Position numbers and translations under genes: made by a program. Positions 1 through 13,555 of a stretch of DNA of 64,000 bases are shown here, in pieces (the first letter of the stretch is position 1; each line of letters starts with the position of its first letter). The notes beneath the pieces are model-generated. The model had not been told where the DNA came from, made no database searches, and saw only the letters and a program-made list of their open reading frames with translations. This stretch comes from Erythrophleum ivorense (lineage: Eukaryota; Streptophyta; Magnoliopsida; Fabales; Fabaceae). The stretch spans positions 1,922,001-1,986,000 of the forward strand of contig JAIUCV010000090.1 of NCBI GenBank assembly GCA_026724425.1, read 5' to 3'.

Positions 1-45
1 GAACCTAATGCATGTTTGGCTAAGTATGGGTCCGTCTTGATCATT

Positions 46-63
46 ACATACACTAAAGTATGT
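46..63. repeat. Second monomer dyad, ACATAC/GTATGT (example copy)
   Basis: Each monomer has a 6-bp inverted repeat ACATAC-N6/7-GTATGT. In the ACTACTTGTATG variant (example 42825-42843) the arms grow to 7 bp, ACATACA/TGTATGT, around CTACT. The motif is present throughout the array, so it is either ancestral or selected. Confidence 0.8.
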
Positions 64-161
64 TTCTACATTGTGTGGAGGCATAGAGCTACAATTGGGA
101 CTCCTTACTACTTATGTTTCTCTCAGGATGGTAGCTTTGATGTTCCTCTCTAGGAATGAGA

Positions 162-178
162 ATCATGTCACACATGAT
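162..178. repeat. Dyad in each monomer of the ATGAT type (example copy)
   Basis: ATCATGTCACACATGAT is a perfect 7-bp inverted repeat around CAC. It recurs in every monomer with ATGATGCTCC or ATGATGGTCC. In TTGCTCC monomers the arms shrink to 5 bp (CATGT/ACATG). This entry marks one example of a motif found throughout the array. Confidence 0.85.
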
Positions 179-1421
179 GCTCCTCATAGTCCTGTGGAGA
201 ACCTAATGCATCTTTGGCTAAGTATGGGTCCGTCTTGATCATTACATACACTATAAGTATGTTTCTACATTGTGTGGAGGCATAGAGCTACGATTGGGAC
301 TCCTTACTACTTATGTTTCTCTCAGGATGGTAGCTTTGATGTTCCTCTCAAGGAATGAGAATCATGTCACACATGTTGCTCCTCATAGTCCCGTGGAGAA
401 CCTAATGCATGTTTGGCTAAGTATGGGTCCGTCTTGATCATTACATACACTACAAGTATGTTTCTACATTGTGTGGAGGCATAGAGCTACGATTGGGACT
501 CCTTACTACTTATGTTTCTCTCAGGATGGTAGCTTTGATGTTCCTCTCAAGGAATGAGAATAATGTCACACATGTTGCTCCTCATAGTCCTGTGGAGAAC
601 CTAATGCATCTTTGGCTAAGTATGGGTCCGTCTTGATCATTATATACACTACAAGTATGTTTCTACATTGTGTGGAGGCGTAGAGCTACGATTGGGACTC
701 CTTACTACTTATGTTTCTCTCAGGATGGTAGCTTTGATGTTCCTCTCAAGGAATGAGAATCATGTCACACATGTTGCTCCTCATAGTCCTGTGGAGAACC
801 TAATGCATCTTTGGCTAAGTATGGGTCCGTCTTGATCATTATATACACTACAAGTATGTTTCTACATTGTGTGGAGGCGTAGAGCTACGATTGGGACTCC
901 TTACTACTTATGTTTCTCTCAGGATGGTAGCTTTGATGATCCTCTCAAGGAATGAGAATAATGTCACACATGTTGCTCCTCATAGTCCTGTGGAGAACCT
1001 AATGCATCTTTGGCTAAGTATGGGTCCGTCTTGATCATTATATACACTACAAGTATGTTTCTACATTGTGTGGAGGCGTAGAGCTACGATTGGGACTCCT
1101 TACTACTTATGTTTCTCTCAGGATGGTAGCTTTGATGTTCCTCTCAAGGAATGAGAATAATGTCACACATGTTGCTCCTCATAGTCCTGTGGAGAACCTA
1201 ATGCATCTTTGGCTAAGTATGGGTCCGTCTTGATCATTATATACACTACAAGTATGTTTCTACATTGTGTGGAGGCGTAGAGCTACGATTGGGACTCCTT
1301 ACTACTTATGTTTCTCTCAGGATGGTAGCTTTGATGTTCCTCTCAAGGAATGAGAATCATGTCACACATGTTGCTCCTCATAGTCCCGTGGAGAACCTAA
1401 TGCATGTTTGGCTAAATATGA

Positions 1422-3035
1422 GTCCGTCTTGATCATTACATACACTAAAGTATGTTTCTACATTGTGTGGAGGCATAGAGCTACAATTGGGACTCCTTAC
1501 TACTTATGTTTCTCTCAGGATGGTAGCTTTGATGTTCCTCTCTAGGAATGAGAATCATGTCACACATGATGCTCCTCATAGTCCTGTGGAGAACCTAATG
1601 CATCTTTGGCTAAGTATGGGTCCGTCTTGATCATTACATACACTATAAGTACGTTTCTACATTGTGTGGAGGCATAGAGCTACGATTGAGACTCCTTACT
1701 ACTTATGTTTCTCTCAGGATGGTAGCTTTGATGTTCCTCTCAAGGAATGAGAATCATGTCACACATGTTGCTCCTCATAGTCCTGTGGAGAACCTAATGC
1801 ATCTTTGGCTAGGTATGGGTCCGTCTTGATCATTATATACACTACAAGTATGTTTCTACATTGTGTGGAGGCGTAGAGCTACGATTGGGACTCCTTACTA
1901 CTTATGTTTCTCTCAGGATGGTAGCTTTGATGATCCTCTCAAGGAATGAGAATAATGTCACACATGTTGCTCCTCATAGTCCTGTGGAGAACCTAATGCA
2001 TCTTTGGCTAAGTATGGGTCCGTCTTGATCATTACATACACTACAAGTATGTTTCTACATTGTGTGGAGGCATAGAGCTACGATTGGGACTCCTTACTAC
2101 TTATGTTTCTCTCAGGATGGTAGCTTTGATGTTCCTCTCAAGGAATGAGAATCATGTCACACATGTTGCTCCTCATAGTCCTGTGGAGAACCTAATGCAT
2201 CTTTGGCTAAGTATGGGTCCGTCTTGATCATTATATACACTACAAGTATGTTTCTACATTGTGTGGAGGCGTAGAGCTACGATTGGGACTCCTTACTACT
2301 TATGTTTCTCTCAGGATGGTAGCTTTGATGTTCCTCTCAAGGAATGAGAATAATGTCACACATGTTGCTCCTCATAGTCCTGTGGAGAACCTAATGCATC
2401 TTTGGCTAAGTATGGGTCCGTCTTGATCATTATATACACTACAAGTATGTTTCTACATTGTGTGGAGGCGTAGAGCTACGATTGGGACTCCTTACTACTT
2501 ATGTTTCTCTCAGGATGGTAGCTTTGATGTTACTCTCAAGGAATAAGAATCATGTCACACATGTTGCTCCTCATAGTCCCGTGGAGAACCTAATGCATGT
2601 TTGGCTAAGTATGGGTCCGTCTTGATCATTACATACACTAAAGTATGTTTCTACATTGTGTGGAGGCATAGAGCTACAATTGGGACTCCTTACTACTTAT
2701 GTTTCTCTCAGGATGGTAGCTTTGATGTTCCTCTCTAGGAATGAGAATCATGTCACACATGATGCTCCTCATAGTCCGTGGAGAACCTAATGCATCTTTG
2801 GCTAAGTATGGGTCCGTCTTGATCATTACATACACTAAAGTATGTTTCTACATTGTGTGGAGGCATAGAGCTACAATTGGGACTCCTTACTACTTATGTT
2901 TCTCTCAGGATGGTAGCTTTGATGTTCCTCTCTAGGAATGAGAATCATGTCACACATGATGCTCCTCATAGTCCTGTGGAGAACCTAATGCATCTTTGGC
3001 TAAGTATGGGTCCGTCTTGATCATTACATACACTA
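1422..3035 (+). repeat. Eight-monomer block, copy A
   Basis: Aligns without gaps to 4597-6210 at an offset of 3,175 bp. The left limit is set by a mismatch at 1421/4596, and the right limit by the change of ACTAAAGT to ACTACAAGT. The few differences noticed include AAGTACG at about 1652 versus AAGTATG. Confidence 0.75.
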
Positions 3036-4596
3036 AAGTATGTTTCTACATTGTGTGGAGGCATAGAGCTACAATTGGGACTCCTTACTACTTATGTTTC
3101 TCTCAGGATGGTAGCTTTGATGTTCCTCTCTAGGAATGAGAATCATGTCACACATGATGCTCCTCATAGTCCTGTGGAGAACCTAATGCATCTTTGGCTA
3201 AATATGGGTCCGTCTTGATCATTACATACACTAAAGTATGTTTCTACATTGTGTGGAGGCATAGAGCTACAATTGGGACTCCTTACTACTTATGTTTCTC
3301 TCAGGATGGTAGCTTTGATGTTCCTCTCTAGGAATGAGAATCATGTCACACATGATGCTCCTCATAGTCCTGTGGAGAACCTAATGCATCTTTGGCTAAG
3401 TATGGGTCCGTCTTGATCATTACATACACTATAAGTATGTTTCTACATTGTGTGGAGGCATAGAGCTACGATTGGGACTCCTTACTACTTATGTTTCTCT
3501 CAGGATGGTAGCTTTGATGTTCCTCTCTAGGAATGAGAATCATGTCACACATGATGCTCCTCATAGTCCGTGGAGAACCTAATGCATCTTTGGCTAAGTA
3601 TGGGTCCGTCTTGATCATTACATACACTAAAGTATGTTTCTACATTGTGTGGAGGCATAGAGCTACAATTGGGACTCCTTACCACTTATGTTTCTCTCAG
3701 GATGGTAGCTTTGATGTTCCTCTCTAGGAATGAGAATCATGTCACACATGATGCTCCTCATAGTCCTGTGGAGAACCTAATGCATCTTTGGCTAAGTATG
3801 GGTCCGTCTTGATCATTACATACACTAAAGTATGTTTCTACATTGTGTGGAGGCATAGAGCTACAATTGGGACTCCTTACTATTTATGTTTCTCTCAGGA
3901 TGGTAGCTTTGATGTTCCTCTCAAGGAATGAGAATAATGTCACACATGTTGCTCCTCATAGTCCTGTGGAGAACCTAATGCATCTTTGGCTAAGTATGGG
4001 TCCGTCTTGATCATTACATACACTACAAGTATGTTTCTACATTGTGTGGAGGCATAGAGCTACGATTGGGACTCCTTACTCCTTATGTTTCTCTCAAGAT
4101 GGTAGCTTTGATGTTCCTCTCAAGGAATGAGAATCATGTCACACATGTTGCTCCTCATAGCCCTGTGGAGAACCTAATGCATCTTTGGCTAAGTATGGGT
4201 CCGTCTTGATCATTATATACACTACAAGTATGTTTCTACATTGTGTGGAGGCGTAGAGCTACGATTGGGACTCCTTACTACTTATGTTTCTCTCAGGATG
4301 GTAGCTTTGATGTTCCTCTCAAGGAATGAGAATAATGTCACACATGTTGCTCCTCATAGTCCTGTGGAGAACCTAATGCATCTTTGGCTAAGTATGGGTC
4401 CGTCTTGATCATTACATACACTACAAGTATGTTTCTACATTGTGTGGAGGCGTAGAGCTACGATTGGGACTCCTTACTACTTATGTTTCTCTCAGGATGG
4501 TAGCTTTGATGTTACTCTCAAGGAATGAGAATCATGTCACACATGTTGCTCCTCATAGTCACGTGGAGAACCTAATGCATGTTTGGCTAAGTATGG

Positions 4597-6210
4597 GTCC
4601 GTCTTGATCATTACATACACTAAAGTATGTTTCTACATTGTGTGGAGGCATAGAGCTACAATTGGGACTCCTTACTACTTATGTTTCTCTCAGGATGGTA
4701 GCTTTGATGTTCCTCTCTAGGAATGAGAATCATGTCACACATGATGCTCCTCATAGTCCTGTGGAGAACCTAATGCATCTTTGGCTAAGTATGGGTCCGT
4801 CTTGATCATTACATACACTATAAGTATGTTTCTACATTGTGTGGAGGCATAGAGCTACGATTGAGACTCCTTACTACTTATGTTTCTCTCAGGATGGTAG
4901 CTTTGATGTTCCTCTCAAGGAATGAGAATCATGTCACACATGTTGCTCCTCATAGTCCTGTGGAGAACCTAATGCATCTTTGGCTAGGTATGGGTCCGTC
5001 TTGATCATTATATACACTACAAGTATGTTTCTACATTGTGTGGAGGCGTAGAGCTACGATTGGGACTCCTTACTACTTATGTTTCTCTCAGGATGGTAGC
5101 TTTGATGATCCTCTCAAGGAATGAGAATAATGTCACACATGTTGCTCCTCATAGTCCTGTGGAGAACCTAATGCATCTTTGGCTAAGTATGGGTCCGTCT
5201 TGATCATTACATACACTACAAGTATGTTTCTACATTGTGTGGAGGCATAGAGCTACGATTGGGACTCCTTACTACTTATGTTTCTCTCAGGATGGTAGCT
5301 TTGATGTTCCTCTCAAGGAATGAGAATCATGTCACACATGTTGCTCCTCATAGTCCTGTGGAGAACCTAATGCATCTTTGGCTAAGTATGGGTCCGTCTT
5401 GATCATTATATACACTACAAGTATGTTTCTACATTGTGTGGAGGCGTAGAGCTACGATTGGGACTCCTTACTACTTATGTTTCTCTCAGGATGGTAGCTT
5501 TGATGTTCCTCTCAAGGAATGAGAATAATGTCACACATGTTGCTCCTCATAGTCCTGTGGAGAACCTAATGCATCTTTGGCTAAGTATGGGTCCGTCTTG
5601 ATCATTATATACACTACAAGTATGTTTCTACATTGTGTGGAGGCGTAGAGCTACGATTGGGACTCCTTACTACTTATGTTTCTCTCAGGATGGTAGCTTT
5701 GATGTTACTCTCAAGGAATAAGAATCATGTCACACATGTTGCTCCTCATAGTCCCGTGGAGAACCTAATGCATGTTTGGCTAAGTATGGGTCCGTCTTGA
5801 TCATTACATACACTAAAGTATGTTTCTACATTGTGTGGAGGCATAGAGCTACAATTGGGACTCCTTACTACTTATGTTTCTCTCAGGATGGTAGCTTTGA
5901 TGTTCCTCTCTAGGAATGAGAATCATGTCACACATGATGCTCCTCATAGTCCGTGGAGAACCTAATGCATCTTTGGCTAAGTATGGGTCCGTCTTGATCA
6001 TTACATACACTAAAGTATGTTTCTACATTGTGTGGAGGCATAGAGCTACAATTGGGACTCCTTACTACTTATGTTTCTCTCAGGATGGTAGCTTTGATGT
6101 TCCTCTCTAGGAATGAGAATCATGTCACACATGATGCTCCGCATAGTCCTGTGGAGAACCTAATGCATCTTTGGCTAAGTATGGGTCCGTCTTGATCATT
6201 ACATACACTA
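4597..6210 (+). repeat. Eight-monomer block, copy B
   Basis: Second copy of the block at 1422-3035. A private change is GCTCCGCATAG at about 6137. The sequence between the copies is ordinary satellite, so this looks like a larger duplication whose right half was later rearranged. That history is inferred. Confidence 0.75.
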
Positions 6211-7297
6211 CAAGTATGTTTCTACATTGTGTGGAGGCATAGAGCTACAATTGGGACTCCTTACTACTTATGTTTCTCTCAGGATGGTAGCTTTGATGTT
6301 CCTCTCTAGGAATGAGAATCATGTCACACATGATGCTCCTCATAGTCCTGTGGAGAACCTAATGCATCTTCGGCTAAGTATGGGTCCGTCTTGATCATTA
6401 CATACACTATAAGTATGTTTCTACATTGTGTGGAGGCATAGAGCTACGATTGGGACTCCTTACTACTTATGTTTCTCTCAGGATGGTAGCTTTGATGTTC
6501 CTCTCAAGGAATGAGAATCATGTCACACATGTTGCTCCTCATAGTCCCGTGGAGAACCTAATGCATGTTTGGCTAAGTATGGGTCCGTCTTGATCATTAC
6601 ATACACTAAAGTATGTTTCTACATTGTGTGGAGTCATAAAGCTACGATTGGGACTCCTTACGACTTATGTTTCTCTCAGGATGGTAGCTTTGATGTTCCT
6701 CTCAAGGAATGAGAATCATGTCACACATGTTGCTCCTCATAGTCCTGTGGAGAACCTAATGCATCTTTGGCTAAGTATGGGTCCGTCTTGATCATTACAT
6801 ACACTAAAGTATGTTTCTACATTGTGTGGAGGCATAGAGCTACAATTGGGACTCCTTACTACTTATGTTTCTCTCATGATGGTAGCTTTGATGTTCCTCT
6901 CTAGGAATGAGAATCATGTCACACATGATGCTCCTCATAGTCCCGTGGAGAACCTAATGCATCTTTGGCTAAGTATGGGTCCGTCTTGATCATTACATAC
7001 ACTAAAGTATGTTTCTACATTGTGTGGAGGCATAGAGCTACAATTGGGACTCCTTACTACTTATGTTTCTCTCAGGATGGTAGCTTTGATGTTCCTCTCT
7101 AGGAATGAGAATCATGTCACACATGATGCTCCTCATAGTCCTGTGGAGAACCTAATGCATCTTTGGCTAAGTATGGGTCCGTCTTGATCATTACATACAC
7201 TATAAGTATGTTTCTACATTGTGTGGAGGCATAGAGCTACGATTGGGACTCCTTACTACTTATGTTTCTCTCAGGATGGTAGCTTTGATGTTCCTCT

Positions 7298-10200
7298 CAA
7301 AGAATGAGAATCATGTCACACATGTTGCTCCTCATAGTCCCGTGGAGAACCTAATGCATGTTTGGCTAAGTATGGGTCCGTCTTGATCATTACATACACT
7401 AAAGTATGTTTCTACATTGTGTGGAGGCATAAAGCTACGATTGGGACTCCTTACTACTTATGTTTCTCTCAGGATGGTAGCTTTGATGTTCCTCTCAAGG
7501 AATGAGAATCATGTCACACATGTTGCTCCTCATAGTCCTGTGGAGAACCTAATGCATCTTTGGCTAAGTATGGGTCCGTCTTGATCATTATATACACTAC
7601 AAGTATGTTTCTACATTGTGTGGAGGCGTAGAGCTACGATTGGGACTCCTTACTACTTATGTTTCTCTCAGGATGGTAGCTTTGATGATCCTCTCAAGGA
7701 ATGAGAATAATGTCACACATGTTGCTCCTCATAGTCCTGTGGAGAACCTAATGCATCTTTGGCTAAGTATGGGTCCGTCTTGATCATTACATACACTACA
7801 AGTATGTTTCTACATTGTGTGGAGGCATAGAGCTACGATTGGGACTCCTTACTCCTTATGTTTCTCTCAGGATGGTAGCTTTGATGTTCCTCTCAAGGAA
7901 TGAGAATCATGTCACACATGTTGCTCCTCATAGCCCTGTGGAGAACCTAATGCATCTTTGGCTAAGTATGGGTCCGTCTTGATCATTATATACACTACAA
8001 GTATGTTTCTACATTGTGTGGAGGCGTAGAGCTACGATTGGGACTCCTTACTACTTATGTTTCTCTCAGGATGGTAGCTTTGATGTTCCTCTCAAGGAAT
8101 GAGAATAATGTCACACATGTTGCTCCTCATAGTCCTGTGGAGAACCTAATGCATCTTTGGCTAAGTATGGGTCCGTCTTGATCATTATATACACTACAAG
8201 TATGTTTCTACATTGTGTGGAGGCGTAGAGCTACGATTGGGACTCCTTACTACTTATGTTTCTCTCAGGATGGTAGCTTTGATGTTACTCTCAAGGAATG
8301 AGAATCATGTCACACATGTTGCTCCTCATAGTCACGTGGAGAACCTAATGCATGTTTGGCTAAGTATGGGTCCGTCTTGATCATTACATACACTAAAGTA
8401 TGTTTCTACATTGTGTGGAGGCATAGAGCTACAATTGGGACTCCTTACTACTTATGTTTCTCTCAGGATGGTAGCTTTGATGTTCCTCTCTAGGAATGAG
8501 AATCATGTCACACATGATGCTCCTCATAGTCCTGTGGAGAACCTAATGCATCTTTGGCTAAGTATGGGTCCGTCTTGATCATTACATACACTATAAGTAT
8601 GTTTCTACATTGTGTGGAGGCATAGAGCTACGATTGGGACTCCTTACTACTTATGTTTCTCTCAGGATGGTAGCTTTGATGTTCCTCTCAAAGAATGAGA
8701 ATCATGTCACACATGTTGCTCCTCATAGTCCCGTGGAGAACCTAATGCATGTTTGGCTAAGTATGGGTCCGTCTTGATCATTACATACACTAAAGTATGT
8801 TTCTACATTGTGTGGAGGCATAGAGCTACGATTGGGACTCCTTACTCCTTATGTTTCTCTCAGGATGGTAGCTTTGATGTTCCTCTCAAGGAATGAGAAT
8901 CATGTCACACATGTTGCTCCTCATAGCCCTGTGGAGAACCTAATGCATCTTTGGCTAAGTATGGGTCCGTCTTGATCATTATATACACTACAAGTATGTT
9001 TCTACATTGTGTGGAGGCGTAGAGCTACGATTGGGACTCCTTACTACTTATGTTTCTCTCAGGATGGTAGCTTTGATGTTCCTCTCAAGGAATGAGAATA
9101 ATGTCACACATGTTGCTCCTCATAGTCCTGTGGAGAACCTAATGCATCTTTGGCTAAGTATGGGTCCGTCTTGATCATTATATACACTACAAGTATGTTT
9201 CTACATTGTGTGGAGGCGTAGAGCTACGATTGGGACTCCTTACTACTTATGTTTCTCTCAGGATGGTAGCTTTGATGTTACTCTCAAGGAATGAGAATCA
9301 TGTCACACATGTTGCTCCTCATAGTCACGTGGAGAACCTAATGCATGTTTGGCTAAGTATGGGTCCGTCTTGATCATTACATACACTAAAGTATGTTTCT
9401 ACATTGTGTGGAGGCATAGAGCTACAATTGGGACTCCTTACTACTTATGTTTCTCTCAGGATGGTAGCTTTGATGTTCCTCTCTAGGAATGAGAATCATG
9501 TCACACATGATGCTCCTCATAGTCCTGTGGAGAACCTAATGCATCTTTGGCTAAGTATGGGTCCGTCTTGATCATTACATACACTATAAGTATGTTTCTA
9601 CATTGTGTGGAGGCATAGAGCTACGATTGGGACTCCTTACTACTTATGTTTCTCTCAGGATGGTAGCTTTGATGTTCCTCTCAAAGAATGAGAATCATGT
9701 CACACATGTTGCTCCTCATAGTCCCGTGGAGAACCTAATGCATGTTTGGCTAAGTATGGGTCCGTCTTGATCATTACATACACTAAAGTATGTTTCTACA
9801 TTGTGTGGAGGCATAAAGCTACGATTGGGACTCCTTACTACTTATGTTTCTCTCAGGATGGTAGCTTTGATGTTCCTCTCAAGGAATGAGAATCATGTCA
9901 CACATGTTGCTCCTCATAGTCCTGTGGAGAACCTAATGCATCTTTGGCTAAGTATGGGTCCGTCTTGATCATTATATACACTACAAGTATGTTTCTACAT
10001 TGTGTGGAGGCGTAGAGCTACGATTGGGACTCCTTACTACTTATGTTTCTCTCAGGATGGTAGCTTTGATGATCCTCTCAAGGAATGAGAATAATGTCAC
10101 ACATGTTGCTCCTCATAGTCCTGTGGAGAACCTAATGCATCTTTGGCTAAGTATGGGTCCGTCTTGATCATTACATACACTACAAGTATGTTTCTACATT

Positions 10201-13200
10201 GTGTGGAGGCATAGAGCTACGATTGGGACTCCTTACTCCTTATGTTTCTCTCAAGATGGTAGCTTTGATGTTCCTCTCAAGGAATGAGAATCATGTCACA
10301 CATGTTGCTCCTCATAGCCCTGTGGAGAACCTAATGCATCTTTGGCTAAGTATGGGTCCGTCTTGATCATTATATACACTACAAGTATGTTTCTACATTG
10401 TGTGGAGGCGTAGAGCTACGATTGGGACTCCTTACTACTTATGTTTCTCTCAGGATGGTAGCTTTGATGTTCCTCTCAAGGAATGAGAATAATGTCACAC
10501 ATGTTGCTCCTCATAGTCCTGTGGAGAACCTAATGCATCTTTGGCTAAGTATGGGTCCGTCTTGATCATTATATACACTACAAGTATGTTTCTACATTGT
10601 GTGGAGGCGTAGAGCTACGATTGGGACTCCTTACTACTTATGTTTCTCTCAGGATGGTAGCTTTGATGTTACTCTCAAGGAATGAGAATAATGTCACACA
10701 TGTTGCTCCTCATAGTCCTGTGGAGAACCTAATGCATCTTTGGCTAAGTATGGGTCCGTCTTGATCATTACATACACTACAAGTATGTTTCTACATTGTG
10801 TGGAGGCATAGAGCTACGATTGGGACTCCTTACTACTTATGTTTCTCTCAGGATGGTAGCTTTGATGTTCCTCTCAAAGAATGAGAATCATGTCACACAT
10901 GTTGCTCCTCATAGTCCCGTGGAGAACCTAATGCATGTTTGGCTAAGTATGGGTCCGTCTTGATCATTACATACACTAAAGTATGTTTCTACATTGTGTG
11001 GAGGCATAAAGCTACGATTGGGACTCCTTACTACTTATGTTTCTCTCAGGATGGTAGCTTTGATGTTCCTCTCAAGGAATGAGAATCATGTCACACATGT
11101 TGCTCCTCATAGTCCTGTGGAGAACCTAATGCATCTTTGGCTAAGTATGGGTCCGTCTTGATCATTATATACACTACAAGTATGTTTCTACATTGTGTGG
11201 AGGCGTAGAGCTACGATTGGGACTCCTTACTACTTATGTTTCTCTCAGGATGGTAGCTTTGATGATCCTCTCAAGGAATGAGAATAATGTCACACATGTT
11301 GCTCCTCATAGTCCTGTGGAGAACCTAATGCATCTTTGGCTAAGTATGGGTCCGTCTTGATCATTACATACACTACAAGTATGTTTCTACATTGTGTGGA
11401 GGCATAGAGCTACGATTGGGACTCCTTACTCCTTATGTTTCTCTCAGGATGGTAGCTTTGATGTTCCTCTCAAGGAATGAGAATCATGTCACACATGTTG
11501 CTCCTCATAGCCCTGTGGAGAACCTAATGCATCTTTGGCTAAGTATGGGTCCGTCTTGATCATTATATACACTACAAGTATGTTTCTACATTGTGTGGAG
11601 GCGTAGAGCTACGATTGGGACTCCTTACTACTTATGTTTCTCTCAGGATGGTAGCTTTGATGTTCCTCTCAAGGAATGAGAATAATGTCACACATGTTGC
11701 TCCTCATAGTCCTGTGGAGAACCTAATGCATCTTTGGCTAAGTATGGGTCCGTCTTGATCATTATATACACTACAAGTATGTTTCTACATTGTGTGGAGG
11801 CGTAGAGCTACGATTGGGACTCCTTACTACTTATGTTTCTCTCAGGATGGTAGCTTTGATGTTACTCTCAAGGAATGAGAATCATGTCACACATGTTGCT
11901 CCTCATAGTCACGTGGAGAACCTAATGCATGTTTGGCTAAGTATGGGTCCGTCTTGATCATTACATACACTAAAGTATGTTTCTACATTGTGTGGAGGCA
12001 TAGAGCTACAATTGGGACTCCTTACTACTTATGTTTCTCTCAGGATGGTAGCTTTGATGTTCCTCTCTAGGAATGAGAATCATGTCACACATGATGCTCC
12101 TCATAGTCCTGTGGAGAACCTAATGCATCTTTGGCTAAGTATGGGTCCGTCTTGATCATTACATACACTATAAGTATGTTTCTACATTGTGTGGAGGCAT
12201 AGAGCTACGATTGGGACTCCTTACTACTTATGTTTCTCTCAGGATGGTAGCTTTGATGTTCCTCTCAAAGAATGAGAATCATGTCACACATGTTGCTCCT
12301 CATAGTCCCGTGGAGAACCTAATGCATGTTTGGCTAAGTATGGGTCCGTCTTGATCATTACATACACTAAAGTATGTTTCTACATTGTGTGGAGGCATAA
12401 AGCTACGATTGGGACTCCTTACTACTTATGTTTCTCTCAGGATGGTAGCTTTGATGTTCCTCTCAAGGAATGAGAATCATGTCACACATGTTGCTCCTCA
12501 TAGTCCTGTGGAGAACCTAATGCATCTTTGGCTAAGTATGGGTCCGTCTTGATCATTATATACACTACAAGTATGTTTCTACATTGTGTGGAGGCGTAGA
12601 GCTACGATTGGGACTCCTTACTACTTATGTTTCTCTCAGGATGGTAGCTTTGATGATCCTCTCAAGGAATGAGAATAATGTCACACATGTTGCTCCTCAT
12701 AGTCCTGTGGAGAACCTAATGCATCTTTGGCTAAGTATGGGTCCGTCTTGATCATTACATACACTACAAGTATGTTTCTACATTGTGTGGAGGCATAGAG
12801 CTACGATTGGGACTCCTTACTCCTTATGTTTCTCTCAAGATGGTAGCTTTGATGTTCCTCTCAAGGAATGAGAATCATGTCACACATGTTGCTCCTCATA
12901 GCCCTGTGGAGAACCTAATGCATCTTTGGCTAAGTATGGGTCCGTCTTGATCATTATATACACTACAAGTATGTTTCTACATTGTGTGGAGGCGTAGAGC
13001 TACGATTGGGACTCCTTACTACTTATGTTTCTCTCAGGATGGTAGCTTTGATGTTCCTCTCAAGGAATGAGAATAATGTCACACATGTTGCTCCTCATAG
13101 TCCTGTGGAGAACCTAATGCATCTTTGGCTAAGTATGGGTCCGTCTTGATCATTATATACACTACAAGTATGTTTCTACATTGTGTGGAGGCGTAGAGCT

Positions 13201-13555
13201 ACGATTGGGACTCCTTACTACTTATGTTTCTCTCAGGATGGTAGCTTTGATGTTACTCTCAAGGAATGAGAATCATGTCACACATGTTGCTCCTCATAGT
13301 CACGTGGAGAACCTAATGCATGTTTGGCTAAGTATGGGTCCGTCTTGATCATTACATACACTAAAGTATGTTTCTACATTGTGTGGAGGCATAGAGCTAC
13401 AATTGGGACTCCTTACTACTTATGTTTCTCTCAGGATGGTAGCTTTGATGTTCCTCTCTAGGAATGAGAATCATGTCACACATGATGCTCCTCATAGTCC
13501 TGTGGAGAACCTAATGCATCTTTGGCTAAGTATGGGTCCGTCTTGATCATTACAT
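7298..13555 (+). repeat. Seven-monomer higher-order repeat (1,391 bp), five units with deletions
   Basis: The marker CTCAAAGAATGAG falls at 7298, 8689, 9682, 10875 and 12266, giving unit lengths of 1391, 993, 1193 and 1391 bp, i.e. 7, 5, 6 and 7 monomers. The GTCACGTGG marker agrees (8334, 9327, 11911, 13302: spacings 993, 2584 and 1391). Unit order is fixed: CTAGG monomer, CAAAGAATG monomer, GCATAAAG monomer, GATGATCC monomer, TTACTCC monomer, a plain GCGTAGAG monomer, then the GATGTTACTC monomer. The 993-bp unit lacks the GCATAAAG and GATGATCC monomers. The fifth unit diverges at about 13555. Monomers within a unit differ while units match, which is the definition of higher-order repetition. 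Confidence 0.85.

Larger units (their letters stand above)
1..7297 (+). repeat. Satellite sub-domain with mixed monomers and a +3175 repeated block
   Basis: About 37 monomers. GCGTAGAG monomers carrying AATAATGTC alternate with GCATAGAG monomers carrying CTCTAGG and ATGATGCTCC. The block 1422-3035 recurs at 4597-6210 (offset 3,175 bp, 16 monomers), sharing rare variants such as CGATTGAGACT (1684 and 4859) and GATGTTACTCTCAAGGAATAAG. The two blocks diverge after about 3035/6210, where ACTAAAGT faces ACTACAAGT. No clean short higher-order unit is evident elsewhere in this stretch. Confidence 0.8.
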
